From: Enterobacteriaceae bacterium 89
GTDB taxonomy: Bacteria > Pseudomonadota > Gammaproteobacteria > Enterobacterales > Enterobacteriaceae
Reading direction: 5' to 3'
Assembly (NCBI GenBank): GCA_014156375.1
Contig: RQJH01000001.1
Coordinates: 434,001-498,000, forward strand
Length of the DNA: 64,000 nucleotides
The translations under genes and the position numbers were made by a program. This document shows positions 29,458 to 41,045 of this stretch, piece after piece; position 1 is the first letter of the stretch, and every line of letters begins with the position of its first letter. The notes under the pieces are model-generated. The model made no database searches. It worked only from the letters and a program-made list of their open reading frames with translations, and had not been told where the DNA came from.

Positions 29458-29482
29458 GCCCCCGCCTCCGGGGGCTTTTTTT
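29458..29482 (+). terminator. Terminator after yjfY, possibly shared with ulaF
   Basis: GCCCCCG-CCTC-CGGGGGC is followed by seven T residues. It sits between the convergent ends of yjfY and ulaF. The T-run favours the plus strand. Confidence 0.9.
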
Positions 29483-29489
29483 GTTCTTT

Positions 29490-30176
29490 TTATTTCTGTC
29501 CGTAGTAGGCATTTGGTCCGTGCTTACGGCTGAAGTGTTTTTCCATCAGCCACGGATCGATGGGTTTTAGCTGCGGGTTAATCCCGCGCGCCATCCACGC
29601 CATTTTCGCCACTTCTTCCATCACGACGGCGTTATGCACTGCTTCATCAGCGCTCTTCCCCCACGCAAACGGACCGTGCTGCCAGACGATAATGCCCGGC
29701 GTGTGCAGCGGTTCATTATTTCCTATCGTTTCAATAATCACTTCGCCGGTGTTGTGCTCGTACTTCCCTTGTACCTCTTCGGCAGTAAGCGGACGGGTAC
29801 AGGGGATATCGCCGTGAAAATAATCCGCATGGGTTGTTCCGAGCGCAGGAATGGCTAACCCTGCCTGCGCCCACGCGGTGGCATGACAGGAATGAGTATG
29901 CACAACCCCGCCCAGCGTCGGATAACGGCGATACAGCGCCAGATGCGTGGCGGTGTCGGACGAAGGCCGCCACTGGCCTTCAACCACGTTACCGCTAAGA
30001 TCCACCACCACTATGTCGTCTGCCGTCATACCGTCATAGGCGACACCGCTGGGTTTGATCGCCACCAGCCCGCGCTGGCGGTCGATGCCGCTGACGTTGC
30101 CCCAGGTGAACGTCACCAGACCGTACTGCGGCAAAGCCAAGTTGGCGTCCAATACCTGCTGTTTCAGTTTCTGCAT
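29490..30176 (-). CDS. ulaF: UlaF, L-ribulose-5-phosphate 4-epimerase
   Basis: The 228-residue class II aldolase/epimerase converts L-ribulose 5-phosphate to D-xylulose 5-phosphate, the last step of L-ascorbate catabolism. Visible motifs are GNVSG near residue 27, KPSGV and the metal-binding THSCHAT with later histidines. Length equals E. coli UlaF. Its ATG shares the A/T of the ulaE stop (position 30176), so the two are translationally coupled. Confidence 0.96.
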   Translation of the reverse strand: MQKLKQQVLDANLALPQYGLVTFTWGNVSGIDRQRGLVAIKPSGVAYDGMTADDIVVVDLSGNVVEGQWRPSSDTATHLALYRRYPTLGGVVHTHSCHATAWAQAGLAIPALGTTHADYFHGDIPCTRPLTAEEVQGKYEHNTGEVIIETIGNNEPLHTPGIIVWQHGPFAWGKSADEAVHNAVVMEEVAKMAWMARGINPQLKPIDPWLMEKHFSRKHGPNAYYGQK

Positions 30177-31030
30177 TACGCCGCCTCCTCAATGCCTGCC
30201 CGAGCCATTCGGGCCAGCACCCATTCACGAGCACGAGCCACTTCTGCAAGGGGATCTGCCGCACTTTCGCTCCACATCTCGATAAGATAGGGACCGCAGT
30301 AGCCGCTCTGATTAAGGGTGCTGAAGCAGCGTTCAAAATCGACGATGCCCTCACCAAACGGCACATTTTTGAACACGCCAGGGCGAGTATCTTTGACGTG
30401 AACCGCCACGATATGTCCTGTTCCAGCCTGCAGCTCCATCTGCACGTCGTTATCCCACGCCGAGAGGTTGCCGATGTCCGGATAGAGCTGGAACCACGGA
30501 TTGTTCAGGTAATGCGCGTAGCCCAGCGCTTTGCTGATCGAATTCATCAGCGGGTAGTCCATGATCTCCATCGCCAGCGTCACCTGCGCGCGGCTTGCCA
30601 TCTCCACGCTGGCCTTCAGACCGTCACGGAAACGACGGCGGGTTTGATCGTTCGCCTGCTGGTAATAGACGTCATAACCCGCCAGCTGAATCACCCGAAT
30701 GCCGACATCCTGGGCAAACTGGATGGCTTTACGCATGATTTCCAGCCCCTGGTTGCGGACTTCGTCATCTTCGCTGCCGAGCGGAAAACGGCGATGTGCA
30801 CTGAGGCACATCGACTGCACGCGCACGCCCGTTTCAGCCACGGCCTGCACCAGAGCCAGCCGCTGTTCGCGGCTCCAGTCCAGACGCGCCAGTCGGGTAT
30901 CGGTTTCATCCACCGACATCTCGACAAAATCAAATCCCAGCGTGCGGGCAAGCTGTAGCCTTTCCCGCCAGCACTCCCCGGCAGGGAGCGCTTTTTCATA
31001 GATGCCGAGCGGCACCGGATTCGCCTGCAT
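30176..31030 (-). CDS. ulaE: UlaE, L-xylulose-5-phosphate 3-epimerase
   Basis: A 284-residue TIM-barrel enzyme of the AP-endonuclease-2-like sugar isomerase family. It converts L-xylulose 5-phosphate to L-ribulose 5-phosphate. Characteristic segments are [10 protein letters not shown] at the N-terminus, EMSVDETD and LIEMWSE near the C-terminus. Length equals E. coli. It is separated from ulaD by 9 bp and overlaps ulaF. Confidence 0.96.
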   Translation of the reverse strand: MQANPVPLGIYEKALPAGECWRERLQLARTLGFDFVEMSVDETDTRLARLDWSREQRLALVQAVAETGVRVQSMCLSAHRRFPLGSEDDEVRNQGLEIMRKAIQFAQDVGIRVIQLAGYDVYYQQANDQTRRRFRDGLKASVEMASRAQVTLAMEIMDYPLMNSISKALGYAHYLNNPWFQLYPDIGNLSAWDNDVQMELQAGTGHIVAVHVKDTRPGVFKNVPFGEGIVDFERCFSTLNQSGYCGPYLIEMWSESAADPLAEVARAREWVLARMARAGIEEAA

Positions 31031-31039
31031 AACCGCTCC

Positions 31040-31696
31040 TTAGCCCCAAAGCTGCGCGATAGAGCGTTTAAACTGGCGCGCGGCTTCCACCGGGTCGGCG
31101 ACGTCGCGGATGCTGCGCCCGGCGATAAATACATGGATCGGAATCCCCTGGAACAGCGGCAAATCTTCCAACGCCAGCCCGCCAGTGACGGTGACCTTAA
31201 AGCCCATGTCAGATAGCCGTTTGATGGCGGTAATATCTGCTTCGCCCCACGCTACGCCGGCGGCCTGCGCATCTCGGCTACGGTGATAAACCACTTGTGA
31301 AATTCCCGCTTCGCGCCAGGCCTGCGCCTGCTCCCAGGTCCAGTAGCCCGTGAGTTCAATCTGTACGTCGCCGTTAAACTCTTTTGCCACGTCCAGAGCG
31401 CCTTTGGCGGTGTTGATGTCGGCACAGCAAATGACCGTCACCCAATCGGCGTTAGCTTCAAAACACATGCGGGAGAGGATCTTGCCCGCATCGGCAATTT
31501 TGGCGTCTGCCAACACAATCTTGTGCGGATACAATGCTTTCAAATCTCGCACTGCGCGAACCCCTTCGCCCACGCAAAGAATGGTGCCCACCTCAATGAT
31601 GTCGACCTCTTCGGCAATCAAGCGGGTGGTCTGGTAAGCATCGGCCATCGTCTGGTTATCCAGCGCAACCTGTAGCATCGGTAATGAATGTGACAT
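31040..31696 (-). CDS. ulaD: UlaD, 3-keto-L-gulonate-6-phosphate decarboxylase
   Basis: A 218-residue member of the orotidine-monophosphate-decarboxylase suprafamily. The signature [10 protein letters not shown] supplies the Asp and Lys of the active site. It decarboxylates 3-keto-L-gulonate 6-phosphate to L-xylulose 5-phosphate. It is two residues longer than in E. coli at the N-terminus (MSHS). It is 12 bp after ulaC. Confidence 0.96.
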   Translation of the reverse strand: MSHSLPMLQVALDNQTMADAYQTTRLIAEEVDIIEVGTILCVGEGVRAVRDLKALYPHKIVLADAKIADAGKILSRMCFEANADWVTVICCADINTAKGALDVAKEFNGDVQIELTGYWTWEQAQAWREAGISQVVYHRSRDAQAAGVAWGEADITAIKRLSDMGFKVTVTGGLALEDLPLFQGIPIHVFIAGRSIRDVADPVEAARQFKRSIAQLWG

Positions 31697-31708
31697 AACA
31701 AACTCCTC

Positions 31709-32176
31709 TCAGACGGTGGCCGCAGTGGCGCTATCGATTAAATCCAGCACGTCCTGCTCGCTGCGGCAGGCACGTAAACGATCAAAATTGGCTTCATCTT
31801 CAAACAGATTAACGATCTGCATGATGCCCTCTTCCTGGTGAGTACGGGCATCCACCGCCGCCAGGGTAATGAGGATATCGACCGGATCGTTATCTTCGTG
31901 GTTGAACACCAGCGGCTGTTTCAGGGTGACCAGAGCAAAGCCGTTCTTTTTCACGCCCTCTTCCGGCCGCCCGTGCGGCATGGCAAGACCCGGCGCAATC
32001 ACAAAATACGGCCCAAAGCGCTCCACCCCATCGAGAATGGCCTGGTAATAACGCGGCTCCACCACGTCGGCAGCCACGAGCAGATCGACGCCGATTTTCA
32101 CTGCCTCCTGCCAGCTGCTGGCTTCTGCCTGCAGGTGAACTGAGTGATTGTCCGCCAGAGAATCACGTAGCTTCAT
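31709..32176 (-). CDS. ulaC: UlaC, ascorbate-specific PTS enzyme IIA
   Basis: A 155-residue mannitol/fructose-type IIA domain. The phosphorylated histidine lies in the motif [11 protein letters not shown]. It passes phosphate from HPr to UlaB. It is 10 bp after ulaB in the ulaABCDEF operon. Length is one residue more than E. coli UlaC. Confidence 0.96.
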   Translation of the reverse strand: MKLRDSLADNHSVHLQAEASSWQEAVKIGVDLLVAADVVEPRYYQAILDGVERFGPYFVIAPGLAMPHGRPEEGVKKNGFALVTLKQPLVFNHEDNDPVDILITLAAVDARTHQEEGIMQIVNLFEDEANFDRLRACRSEQDVLDLIDSATAATV

Positions 32177-32186
32177 GGCTGCAGCC

Positions 32187-32492
32187 TCATTGAGTGTCTT
32201 TTGGAAAATGCGCCTGGATGACTTCCATCAGCTTCGGGCCGAAATCCGCCGCAGAGAGCATGTTCCTGACGCCGACTACATATTTATTGCCGGAAACCTC
32301 AATCTCGCTGGCAACGTGGTTGGAGGCGATGATGATGTCCGCCCCGCTTAGCTCACTTTTGTATTCGCCTACGGCACAGCTGTTGACCGTGTGATCCACG
32401 CCCTGCTGCGTCAGAAACTGATCCACTTTCATCTTCATAATCATGGAACTGCCTTGCCCACACCCACATACCGCCAGAATACGAACAGTCAT
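32187..32492 (-). CDS. ulaB: UlaB, ascorbate-specific PTS enzyme IIB
   Basis: The 101-residue protein equals E. coli. ATG 32492 follows AAGGAGTTTGACA; a TTG two codons earlier is not needed. The P-loop is CGCGQGSS with the phosphorylated cysteine at C9. Position 11 is Cys, whereas I recall Asn in E. coli UlaB, so a second cysteine neighbours the phosphorylation site. It is 11 bp after ulaA. Confidence 0.95.
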   Translation of the reverse strand: MTVRILAVCGCGQGSSMIMKMKVDQFLTQQGVDHTVNSCAVGEYKSELSGADIIIASNHVASEIEVSGNKYVVGVRNMLSAADFGPKLMEVIQAHFPKDTQ

Positions 32493-32503
32493 TGTCAAAC
32501 TCC

Positions 32504-33943
<1,440 letters not shown>

Positions 33944-33974
33944 TCAGCAAGCGGGGTGGAGCCACTCTAATTAA

Positions 33975-34015
33975 TCACAAGTAATCACCACAAGATTTAA
34001 TATGATTATTTGTGA
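33975..34015. promoter_or_regulatory. UlaR operator pair near ulaA
   Basis: TCACAAGTAATCA (33975-33987) and TGATTATTTGTGA (34003-34015) are inverted copies, matching at 12 of 13 positions with 15 bp between them. It lies in the 368-bp ulaA-ulaG region, closer to ulaA. Divergent control by UlaR is established in E. coli. Confidence 0.8.
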
Positions 34016-34158
34016 AGCACGCCGCAAATTATTACCACAAACTGATAAGGGATTTCATCATCGCCTTTCCTTTATAGAAGGAAATCAATTAACGCATTGT
34101 ATTTAAATAAATTATATTGATGCACATTCACTTTAATCCAACAGAAAACTCAGTGTTC

Positions 34159-34176
34159 TTGCGAAGTGCTTCGCAA
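34159..34176. promoter_or_regulatory. Perfect 18-bp palindrome in the ulaA-ulaG region
   Basis: TTGCGAAG-TG-CTTCGCAA is a perfect 8-2-8 inverted repeat, followed by four A residues. It is different in sequence from the UlaR half-sites, so it may be bound by another factor or form a hairpin in the ulaG leader. Confidence 0.5.
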
Positions 34177-34217
34177 AAAACCCCATTGCAAATGTCAATT
34201 AACAGTGCCAGTATCAA

Positions 34218-34248
34218 TCAAAAGTAATCATTTAATGATTGTTATTGA
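34218..34248. promoter_or_regulatory. UlaR operator pair near ulaG
   Basis: TCAAAAGTAATCA (34218-34230) and TGATTGTTATTGA (34236-34248) are inverted copies related to the sites at 33975-34015. They lie 21 bp upstream of the ulaG start. Confidence 0.75.
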
Positions 34249-34269
34249 TAAATAATGAGGGCAACCGCA

Positions 34270-35334
34270 ATGAGTAAAATAGAATCCATCACCCGTGAAA
34301 GCTGGATCCTGAACACCTTTCCGGAGTGGGGCAGCTGGCTGAATGAGGAAATTGCCCACGAGCAGGTTGCACCGGGAACCTTCGCCATGTGGTGGCTGGG
34401 CTGCACCGGGATCTGGCTAAAATCGGAAGCGGGTGCGAACGTCTGCGTTGATTTCTGGTGCGGTACCGGCAAGCAGAGCCACGGCAATCCGCTGATGAAA
34501 AAGGGCCATCAGATGCAGCGCATGGCCGGGGTAGAAAAATTGCAGCCCAATCTGCGCACCACGCCGTTTGTGCTCGATCCTTTTGCTATTCGTCAGGTGG
34601 ATGCGATCCTCGCCACGCACGATCACAACGATCATATCGACGTCAACGTCGCGGCAGCGGTAATGCAGAACTGCGCCAGCGATGTGCCGTTTATCGGGCC
34701 GCAAACCTGCGTGGATTTGTGGGTCAGCTGGGGTGTGCCGGAATCGCGCTGCATTGTGGTTAAGCCTGGCGATGTGGTGAAGATTAAAGATATCGAAATC
34801 CATGCGCTGGACGCCTTCGATCGCACGGCGCTCATCACGTTACCTGCTGATGAAAAAGCCGCAGGCGTACTGCCGGATGGTATGGATTTGCGGGCAGTGA
34901 ACTATCTGTTTAAAACGCCGGGCGGTTCCCTTTATCACAGCGGCGACTCGCACTACTCCAATTACTACGCGAAGCACGGTAATGAACATCAGATTGACGT
35001 CGCGCTGGGATCCTACGGTGAAAACCCACGTGGCATCACCGACAAAATGACCAGCGTCGATATTCTGCGGATGGCGGAATCTCTGAAAGCCAAAGTGGTT
35101 ATCCCGTTCCACCATGATATCTGGTCAAATTTCCAGGCCGATCCGCAGGAAATTCGCGTGCTGTGGGAAATGAAAAAGGATCGCCTGCAGTATGATTTCA
35201 AACCGTTTATCTGGCAGGTCGGTGGCAAATTCACCTGGCCGCTGGATAAAGATCGCCTGGAGTATCACTATCCGCGCGGTTTTGATGACTGCTTCACTAT
35301 CGAGCCCGATCTGCCGTTCAAATCCTTCCTGTAA
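34270..35334 (+). CDS. ulaG: UlaG, L-ascorbate-6-phosphate lactonase
   Basis: A 354-residue metallo-beta-lactamase-fold enzyme that opens the lactone of L-ascorbate 6-phosphate to 3-keto-L-gulonate 6-phosphate. The metal motif HDHNDH is at residues 117-122, with further ligands in HSGDSHY and FHHD. ATG 34270 follows GAGGGCAACCGCA and gives the E. coli length; an ATG five codons earlier is less likely. It is divergent from ulaABCDEF and followed by a terminator. Confidence 0.96.
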   Translation: MSKIESITRESWILNTFPEWGSWLNEEIAHEQVAPGTFAMWWLGCTGIWLKSEAGANVCVDFWCGTGKQSHGNPLMKKGHQMQRMAGVEKLQPNLRTTPFVLDPFAIRQVDAILATHDHNDHIDVNVAAAVMQNCASDVPFIGPQTCVDLWVSWGVPESRCIVVKPGDVVKIKDIEIHALDAFDRTALITLPADEKAAGVLPDGMDLRAVNYLFKTPGGSLYHSGDSHYSNYYAKHGNEHQIDVALGSYGENPRGITDKMTSVDILRMAESLKAKVVIPFHHDIWSNFQADPQEIRVLWEMKKDRLQYDFKPFIWQVGGKFTWPLDKDRLEYHYPRGFDDCFTIEPDLPFKSFL

Positions 35335-35341
35335 CCATTAA

Positions 35342-35372
35342 GCCCGCCAGGCACGTTCCGGCGGGCATTTTC
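35342..35372 (+). terminator. Terminator of ulaG
   Basis: GCCCGCC-AGGCACGTTCC-GGCGGGC is followed by ATTTTCGCTT. It is a strong stem with a short T-run, 7 bp after the ulaG stop. Confidence 0.85.
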
Positions 35373-35435
35373 GCTTAGTAATTTCATTACTTTTCAAATA
35401 TCATCGCAGATAATCATTTTTCTCCGGATCGACTA

Positions 35436-36191
35436 ATGACGGAAGCACAACGACATCAAATACTGCTGGAACTGCTGGCACAGCGGGGCTTTGTCACCGT
35501 TGAGCAGGTTATTGAAAGGCTTAATATTTCCCCAGCCACAGCCCGACGCGATATCAATAAGCTCGACGAAAGCGGCAAGCTGAAAAAAGTCCGCAACGGG
35601 GCGGAGGCCATCAGCCAGCAGCGCCCGAGCTGGACGCCGATGAATATCCACCAGGCGCAGAATCACGATGAGAAGATGCGTATCGCGCGTGCCGCCTCGC
35701 AGCTGGTGAACGTCGGCGAAAGCGTGGTGATCAACTGTGGCTCGACCGCCTTCCTGCTGGGCCGTGAGATGTGCGGTAAACCGGTACAGATCATCACCAA
35801 CTATCTGCCGCTGGCGAACTACCTGATCGACCAGGAGCACGACAGCGTGATCATCATGGGCGGACAGTACAACCGCAGCCAGGCAATCACCCTAAGCCCG
35901 CAGGGCAGCGAAAACAGCCTGTATGCCGGGCACTGGATGTTCACCAGCGGCGCAGGGCTGACGGCGGACGGGCTCTATAAAACCGACATGCTGACCGCCA
36001 TGGCCGAGCAAAAAATGCTGAGCGGCGTGGGTAAACTGGTGGTGCTGGTCGACAGCAGTAAAGTCGGCGAGCGAGCAGGCATGCTGTTCAGCCGGGCTGA
36101 CCAAATCAACATGGTGATCACCGGTAAGAACGCGGATCCTGAGATCCTCAAGCAGCTTGAGGATCAGGGCGTGAAGGTGCTGCGCGTTTAA
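35436..36191 (+). CDS. ulaR: UlaR, DeoR-family repressor of the ascorbate regulon
   Basis: The 251-residue protein equals E. coli UlaR. The N-terminal DeoR helix-turn-helix spans about residues 20-45 ([19 protein letters not shown]), followed by an effector domain resembling ribose-phosphate isomerase. Established ligand: L-ascorbate 6-phosphate, which relieves repression. Targets are the two operator pairs 1.2-1.5 kb upstream. Its 3' end overlaps convergent yjfP by 4 bp. Confidence 0.95.
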   Translation: MTEAQRHQILLELLAQRGFVTVEQVIERLNISPATARRDINKLDESGKLKKVRNGAEAISQQRPSWTPMNIHQAQNHDEKMRIARAASQLVNVGESVVINCGSTAFLLGREMCGKPVQIITNYLPLANYLIDQEHDSVIIMGGQYNRSQAITLSPQGSENSLYAGHWMFTSGAGLTADGLYKTDMLTAMAEQKMLSGVGKLVVLVDSSKVGERAGMLFSRADQINMVITGKNADPEILKQLEDQGVKVLRV

Positions 36192-36901
36192 AGATGCTGA
36201 CGGAAGAAGTCGACCGTTGCGTCGACGGCTTCCGGGGTAATACGGTGGCGAACGCCAGCCTGCCAGCGGCAGGTCAGATTAGCATCTAGCCCTTGCCTGA
36301 TTAGCGCCTGCTGTAAACGGAAAGTCTCCGCAGCGGGCACTACATCATCCTCCTCACCGTGCCACAGCAGCAGCGGACGATCGGCAACGTTATCCAACTG
36401 ATGGCCCACCTCCCACTCGCTTAGCTCTGGCGGAAAATCAGGTGAGGGGAAGAGTGAACGCGAAAGCGTGCTGAAATATCCCGAGCCCATCAGGCTGGCC
36501 ACGCATTTCAGCTCCGGGTGACGGGTCATGATACCAAGCGCCGTCATACCGCCCATCGATGCGCCCGCTACCGCCAGTCTTTCTTCCTGCATCCAGCCCT
36601 CGGCACGGATGGCGGCCTGTAGCGCATTAAACTCGTGAAGGCTATTCAGCAAAATTGGCCAGAGCTGCTGCAGGCGACTGGCGCTATCACCGTTAAAGCG
36701 TGAACCGTGATCGAGCGCATCCGGCATAATCACCCGAAAACCGGCCTGTGCCAGCGCGACGGCGAAATAGCAGTAGACCAGTTTGGAAGAGGTAAAGCCG
36801 TGATAAAACACGATGCAGGGCAAGGCTGCTTCGCCTGCGCCACGCGGAAAAGCATGCAGAATTTCACTGCCTGCCAAATTTCGCACTTCAAGTTCAATCA
36901 T
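36188..36901 (-). CDS. yjfP: YjfP, alpha/beta-hydrolase esterase
   Basis: A 237-residue serine esterase of the dienelactone-hydrolase type. The nucleophile elbow GASMGG is near residue 114, the acid is probably in [12 protein letters not shown], and a His lies near the C-terminus (RHRITPEA). E. coli YjfP (249 residues) hydrolyses short-chain esters in vitro; its natural substrate is unknown. It is convergent with ulaR. Confidence 0.9.
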   Translation of the reverse strand: MIELEVRNLAGSEILHAFPRGAGEAALPCIVFYHGFTSSKLVYCYFAVALAQAGFRVIMPDALDHGSRFNGDSASRLQQLWPILLNSLHEFNALQAAIRAEGWMQEERLAVAGASMGGMTALGIMTRHPELKCVASLMGSGYFSTLSRSLFPSPDFPPELSEWEVGHQLDNVADRPLLLWHGEEDDVVPAAETFRLQQALIRQGLDANLTCRWQAGVRHRITPEAVDATVDFFRQHL

Positions 36902-37108
36902 TTAACGTCCCCATCTTTTATTCTGCCATGCCATGCAGCGACACCAGGGCCAGTTTACTCCATCGCCCGTCGACTGCTAATGTTGAGAGGTGGATTACGT
37001 TTTTTCGCCATTTTCATTCGAAAATCGCGCCGAAGATAACACTTCGGGAACATTCCCCTAAAGGCAAATTCATTAATCACTACACTAATAATTATCAGGA
37101 AACGGGAT

Positions 37109-37420
37109 ATGGCTATGCGACGCTTTACGCCAATGCTGCTGGTGATGTTGCTGTGTGGATGTAGCGTTCTTCAGGGAACTCCTGAGGCACCGCCGCCGCT
37201 CACCAGTCATCCGCAGGAAATCCAGCGAAATCAAACGGAAGGCCTGCAGAAAATCGGTACGGTAAGCGCCATGGTTTACGGCTCGCCGATGGATGTTGAA
37301 GCCGAGATCAAAGCGAAAGTCACGGCCGCGAAAGCGGATTACTACGTGATCACGATGATCGACGACACGATCGTTCCGGGGCAATGGTATTCACAGGCTG
37401 TATTGTATCGCAAACCCTAA
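37109..37420 (+). CDS. bsmA: BsmA, DUF1471 biofilm/stress lipoprotein
   Basis: A 103-residue protein with a lipobox LLCGC, giving an acylated Cys18. A short Pro-rich linker and a DUF1471 domain (LQKIGTVSAMVYGSPMDVEAEI... ADYYVITMIDDT) follow. E. coli BsmA affects biofilm maturation and stress survival. ATG 37109 lies after GGAAACGGGAT. It is followed by yjfN in the same direction, as in E. coli. Confidence 0.9.
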   Translation: MAMRRFTPMLLVMLLCGCSVLQGTPEAPPPLTSHPQEIQRNQTEGLQKIGTVSAMVYGSPMDVEAEIKAKVTAAKADYYVITMIDDTIVPGQWYSQAVLYRKP

Positions 37421-37557
37421 GCGGTCAATATTTAGTCAGATTTACATTGTCTTTGCAGCCATTCACGTTTCCCGATGCAATATGGCGTCTATTGGATGCA
37501 CATCTGCGATGGATTGCCCTGGGCTATCTCGGGTTACGTGAAATGGAGCTGACGACG

Positions 37558-37818
37558 ATGAAACATGCCTTTGCTTTCTTACCTGGATTTTCAAGAACCA
37601 CGGCGCAGTCTGCGGAGTTTGCCAGCGCTGATTGCGTGACTGGCCTGAACGAAATCGGCCAGATTTCCGTCAATAATATTTCAGGCACGCTTCAGGATGT
37701 CGAACATGCTATCGCGCTGAAGGCCGATGAGCAGGGTGCTTCCTGGTATCGCATCATTCAAATGTACGAAGAACAGCACCCGGATAACTGGCGCGTGCAG
37801 GCCATTTTATACGCCTGA
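37558..37818 (+). CDS. yjfN: YjfN, DUF1471 family protein (DegP-stimulating protease activator)
   Basis: An 86-residue protein. From residue 15 on it closely follows E. coli YjfN (TAQSAEFASADCVTGLNEIG, then ISVNNISG and ASWYRII). In E. coli YjfN is periplasmic and activates the protease DegP. ATG 37558 follows GGAGCTGACGACG; the frame is open from 37384, but the upstream part overlaps bsmA. The N-terminus is only mildly hydrophobic, so a classical signal peptide is not obvious. Confidence 0.86.
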   Translation: MKHAFAFLPGFSRTTAQSAEFASADCVTGLNEIGQISVNNISGTLQDVEHAIALKADEQGASWYRIIQMYEEQHPDNWRVQAILYA

Positions 37819-37853
37819 TTTCCCGGGCAGACCTGGCGGTCTGCCCCAAAACC

Positions 37854-39476
37854 TTACCCTGCCCCTCCGGTCGCCCGCAGCAGCAAATCATTTTGCGTTC
37901 TTTCATCAAGCAGCGTTGCGCCACGGCTATCCAGCATCATCCGGCACCAGGCCTGAGCCATAGGCGGCGACGCCGTTTTCAACATTTGCGCCCCGGAACC
38001 CAGTAGATAAATCTGCCGGGTGATTTCCCGCCCCTGTGCTTCCGAAGGTTTACGCAACCGCTGCTGCAGCTGACGCCAGGCCCGGTCGAAATGACGATCC
38101 TGTCCTTTCACCTCATTGCACTCGATAGTCAGTAGATCCACCACTCCGGGCTGTTTCGCCAGCACCCGTAAAACATCCAGGCACATGATATTGCCGGAAC
38201 CTTCCCAAATACTGTTCACCGGCATTTCACGGTACAGCCTTGGTAATTCGCTCTCTTCGCAGTAGCCAATGCCGCCAAGAACTTCCATCGCTTCGGCCAC
38301 AAAGGGAATGCCGGCCTGACAAATGGCAAATTTAGCGGCCGGAGTGAAAAGCCTTGCCCACAGCGCATCTTCAGGCGATATGCGGTTATCCCAGGCCCTG
38401 GCCAGACGAAACAGAAACGCCGTTTGCCCTTCCAGCTGCAGCGCCATGCGGCTTAAAACCTGGCGCATTAGGGGTTGCTCAACCAGCGTTTTGCCAAAAG
38501 CCTGACGTTGGTGAGCGTGATAAAGCGCAACCGACAGGGCGCGACGCATCAGGCCATGGCTGCCCAGCGCGCAGTCAAAACGGGTTAATCCTCCCATTTT
38601 CAGGATCAGCCGGATGCCTTCACCTTCTTCGCCCAGCAGCCAGCCCGCGGCCTCCATAAATTCCACTTCGCTGCTGGCGTTTGAGCGATTACCGAGCTTG
38701 TCTTTCAGCCGTTCCAGACGCACCGAGTTGCGCTGCCCGTCGGGTAAAAATCGGGGAACCAGAAAACAGGAAAGCCCTCCTTTGGCCTGCGCCAGCACCA
38801 GGTGAGCATCGCTTTGCGGCACGGAGAAAAACCATTTGTGCCCGATCAGGCTATAACTTCCGTCCCCGTTTTTGTCCGCCCGGGTGGTATTGCTGAGCAC
38901 ATCGGAGCCACCCTGCTTCTCCGTCATCCCCATGCCGATCAGCAGCCCGCGTTTCTGACTACCGGGTAGCAGATGGGGATCGTAGCGGTCGCTCATCAGC
39001 GGTGTCTGCCAGTCGGCAAACGGCGCAGGCAAAAGCGTTTGCAGCAGGGGAGTGGCTGCGTGGGTCATGGTTAACGGGCAAAGCGTCCCCGCTTCAACCT
39101 GAGCATGCAGCACAAAGCGCGCCGCTCTGGCGACAAACGACCCCGCTCTGGCCTGTTCCTCCCAGGCCAGATTATGCACCCGATTGGCACACAGCCCCTG
39201 CATCAGCAGGTGCCAGGCAGGATGGAAGCGAACATCATCGAGTCGTGCCCCGCTCGCGTCATAGCGCAGCAGCTCAGGTGGATTGACGTTTGCCAGTCGG
39301 CCGAGTTCAAGCGATTCAGCGGTACCCAGCTGTTGGCCGATACTCGCCAGTAAATCGAGATCCCAGCCAGCGCCTTCACGCAGAACAGCCTCCCGTAACG
39401 CAGTATCAGAGAGGAAAAGATTACTGTTATTCAAAGGGATGGGCTGGTTAAAAACGGTATGCGTTTGCCAGTGCAT
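37854..39476 (-). CDS. aidB: AidB, acyl-CoA-dehydrogenase-like alkylation-response protein
   Basis: A 540-residue flavoprotein of the acyl-CoA dehydrogenase superfamily. FAD-binding and acyl-CoA-dehydrogenase segments are visible (GMGMTEKQGGSDV, IGHKWFFSVPQSDAHLVLAQ, EVLGGIGYCEESELPRLYRE). The C-terminal domain binds DNA in E. coli, where the protein limits damage by alkylators under Ada control. Near-E. coli length. A TATAAT on its strand lies at 39599-39594, about 120 bp upstream. I did not find a convincing Ada box. Confidence 0.94.
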   Translation of the reverse strand: MHWQTHTVFNQPIPLNNSNLFLSDTALREAVLREGAGWDLDLLASIGQQLGTAESLELGRLANVNPPELLRYDASGARLDDVRFHPAWHLLMQGLCANRVHNLAWEEQARAGSFVARAARFVLHAQVEAGTLCPLTMTHAATPLLQTLLPAPFADWQTPLMSDRYDPHLLPGSQKRGLLIGMGMTEKQGGSDVLSNTTRADKNGDGSYSLIGHKWFFSVPQSDAHLVLAQAKGGLSCFLVPRFLPDGQRNSVRLERLKDKLGNRSNASSEVEFMEAAGWLLGEEGEGIRLILKMGGLTRFDCALGSHGLMRRALSVALYHAHQRQAFGKTLVEQPLMRQVLSRMALQLEGQTAFLFRLARAWDNRISPEDALWARLFTPAAKFAICQAGIPFVAEAMEVLGGIGYCEESELPRLYREMPVNSIWEGSGNIMCLDVLRVLAKQPGVVDLLTIECNEVKGQDRHFDRAWRQLQQRLRKPSEAQGREITRQIYLLGSGAQMLKTASPPMAQAWCRMMLDSRGATLLDERTQNDLLLRATGGAG

Positions 39477-39669
39477 TGTCTTTCTCCATAAATAGCACCA
39501 GCGATAAGTATGGTCAGAGTCGCTTTGGTTCGCCTGGAAAAGCAGTCTGAAAAAGAATCGCCTCGCCGCGTGACTGCCATCACAGGCATAAGAATTATAA
39601 ATTTTCTTCCTTTTTATGTATGGAATAATTTATTCAAATGTTAATGCGATGGTTCAACCAGGACTTTCT

Positions 39670-40962
39670 ATGCAGACAGAATCAACGGCAGCAGGCGCAC
39701 AAAAACGCGCTCTTATCGCAGGCTCGATAGGCAACTTCATTGAGTGGTATGAATTTGCCGTCTACGGTTTTCTGGCGACGGTGATTGCCAAAAACTTCTT
39801 CCAGCTGGAGGGCGAAGCGCCCATTACCGCGCTGATCCTGACCTATGCCTCCTTTGCGGTGGCATTTTTCTTCCGCCCGCTGGGCGCGGTAGTCTTTGGC
39901 CGCCTGGGCGATAGGATTGGGCGAAAGCCGACGCTGATTCTGGTACTAGTGATGATGACCCTCGCCACCACGGCAATTGGTCTGGTCCCTGTCTATGCTT
40001 CACTGGGCGTTGCTGCGCCGCTGATCCTGACTGGTTTACGGATTTTGCAGGGATTGTTTGCCGGAGGGGAATACGGGGGTGCCGTCTCGCTGATGACGGA
40101 ATTCGCCCCACGAGGAAAGCGCGGTTTATATGGTGCATGGCAGTCTTTCACCGTCGCCCTGGGGTTATTAGCGGGTGCGGGTATTGTTGCCCTGCTCTCC
40201 GCACTCCTGAGCCCGGAAGCTCTCCACGACTGGGGTTGGCGCATTCCCTTCTTTATCGCTCTGCCGCTGGGTGCTGTCGCCCTCTGGCTGCGTCTGCATA
40301 TGGAAGAGACGCCAAGCTTTGTCCGTCAGCAGAAAGCTGAAACGGTTACGGTCAAAGCCAGTACCAGCAACACCTTTAAGGCCATTGTGACCGGCATCGG
40401 TCGCCTGATGGTGTGGTCCGCCGCCGGATATACCTATCTGGTGATTATGCCTTCGTACCTGCAATCGGCGCTGCATACCGGGTTCAACCAGGCGCTGTTG
40501 ATTGCCGTGATCTCAAACATTGGTTTTGCCGCCACGATCCTCCCTTCGGGCATCCTCAGCGATAAAATCGGACGGCGTAAAGTGATGGTCTTCGCCGCAG
40601 TATTGTTATTGCTTCTGGCGTTGCCGCTGTTGAAGATTTTGCAGGCGGAATCCAGCACTCTGCTGGTCAAAGCGCTGGTGGTGCTGATTGCCGGTGGCCT
40701 GGTAGGAATGCTGGCGGGGCCGGGTCCGGCGATGCTTGCAGAGATGTTTCCCACCAAAGTGCGCTACACCGGGCTGGGTCTGGCCTATTCCTTGTCAAAC
40801 GCCATTTTCTCAGGCTGCGCGGGTTTGATTATCACCGGGTTGATTAAGCAGACGGGCAATCTGGATATTCCGGCTTATTACGTGATGGGAACTGCGGTGG
40901 TGAGTATTGTGGCGCTGATGACGCTACGGAAGGATGACCATTTGCGGTCTTTGGAAGAATAG
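39670..40962 (+). CDS. MHS-type MFS metabolite:proton symporter
   Basis: A 430-residue polytopic protein of the sugar-porter-like MHS family (proline/betaine, citrate, shikimate and alpha-ketoglutarate permeases). The start is ATG 39670 behind AGGACTTTCT; the upstream ATG at 39616 lacks a site. The motif GSIGNFIEWYEFAVYGFLA opens TM1, GRLGDRIGRKPTL is the MFS loop 2-3 signature, and FAGGEYGG follows. It is divergent from aidB and takes the place of E. coli yjfIJKLMC. Substrate unknown. Confidence 0.85.
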   Translation: MQTESTAAGAQKRALIAGSIGNFIEWYEFAVYGFLATVIAKNFFQLEGEAPITALILTYASFAVAFFFRPLGAVVFGRLGDRIGRKPTLILVLVMMTLATTAIGLVPVYASLGVAAPLILTGLRILQGLFAGGEYGGAVSLMTEFAPRGKRGLYGAWQSFTVALGLLAGAGIVALLSALLSPEALHDWGWRIPFFIALPLGAVALWLRLHMEETPSFVRQQKAETVTVKASTSNTFKAIVTGIGRLMVWSAAGYTYLVIMPSYLQSALHTGFNQALLIAVISNIGFAATILPSGILSDKIGRRKVMVFAAVLLLLLALPLLKILQAESSTLLVKALVVLIAGGLVGMLAGPGPAMLAEMFPTKVRYTGLGLAYSLSNAIFSGCAGLIITGLIKQTGNLDIPAYYVMGTAVVSIVALMTLRKDDHLRSLEE

Positions 40963-40970
40963 CCACCATC

Positions 40971-41045
40971 GCCCGGCGGCGCTTCGCTTGCACGGACCTA
41001 CAAAACATTCTCCTGTAGGTCCGGCAAACGCAGTGCCGCCGGGCA
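40971..41045. repeat. REP/BIME-type inverted repeat between the MHS transporter and rlmB
   Basis: Arms GCCCGGCGGCGC and GTGCCGCCGGGC flank CACGGACCTACA...TGTAGGTCCGG. It lies between convergent genes and is the third copy of this REP type in the window. Confidence 0.88.

Noticed and set aside
39477-39669. Ada box upstream of aidB
   Set aside because: I could not find a convincing AATT-N6-GCAA-type site with proper spacing, so none is annotated.
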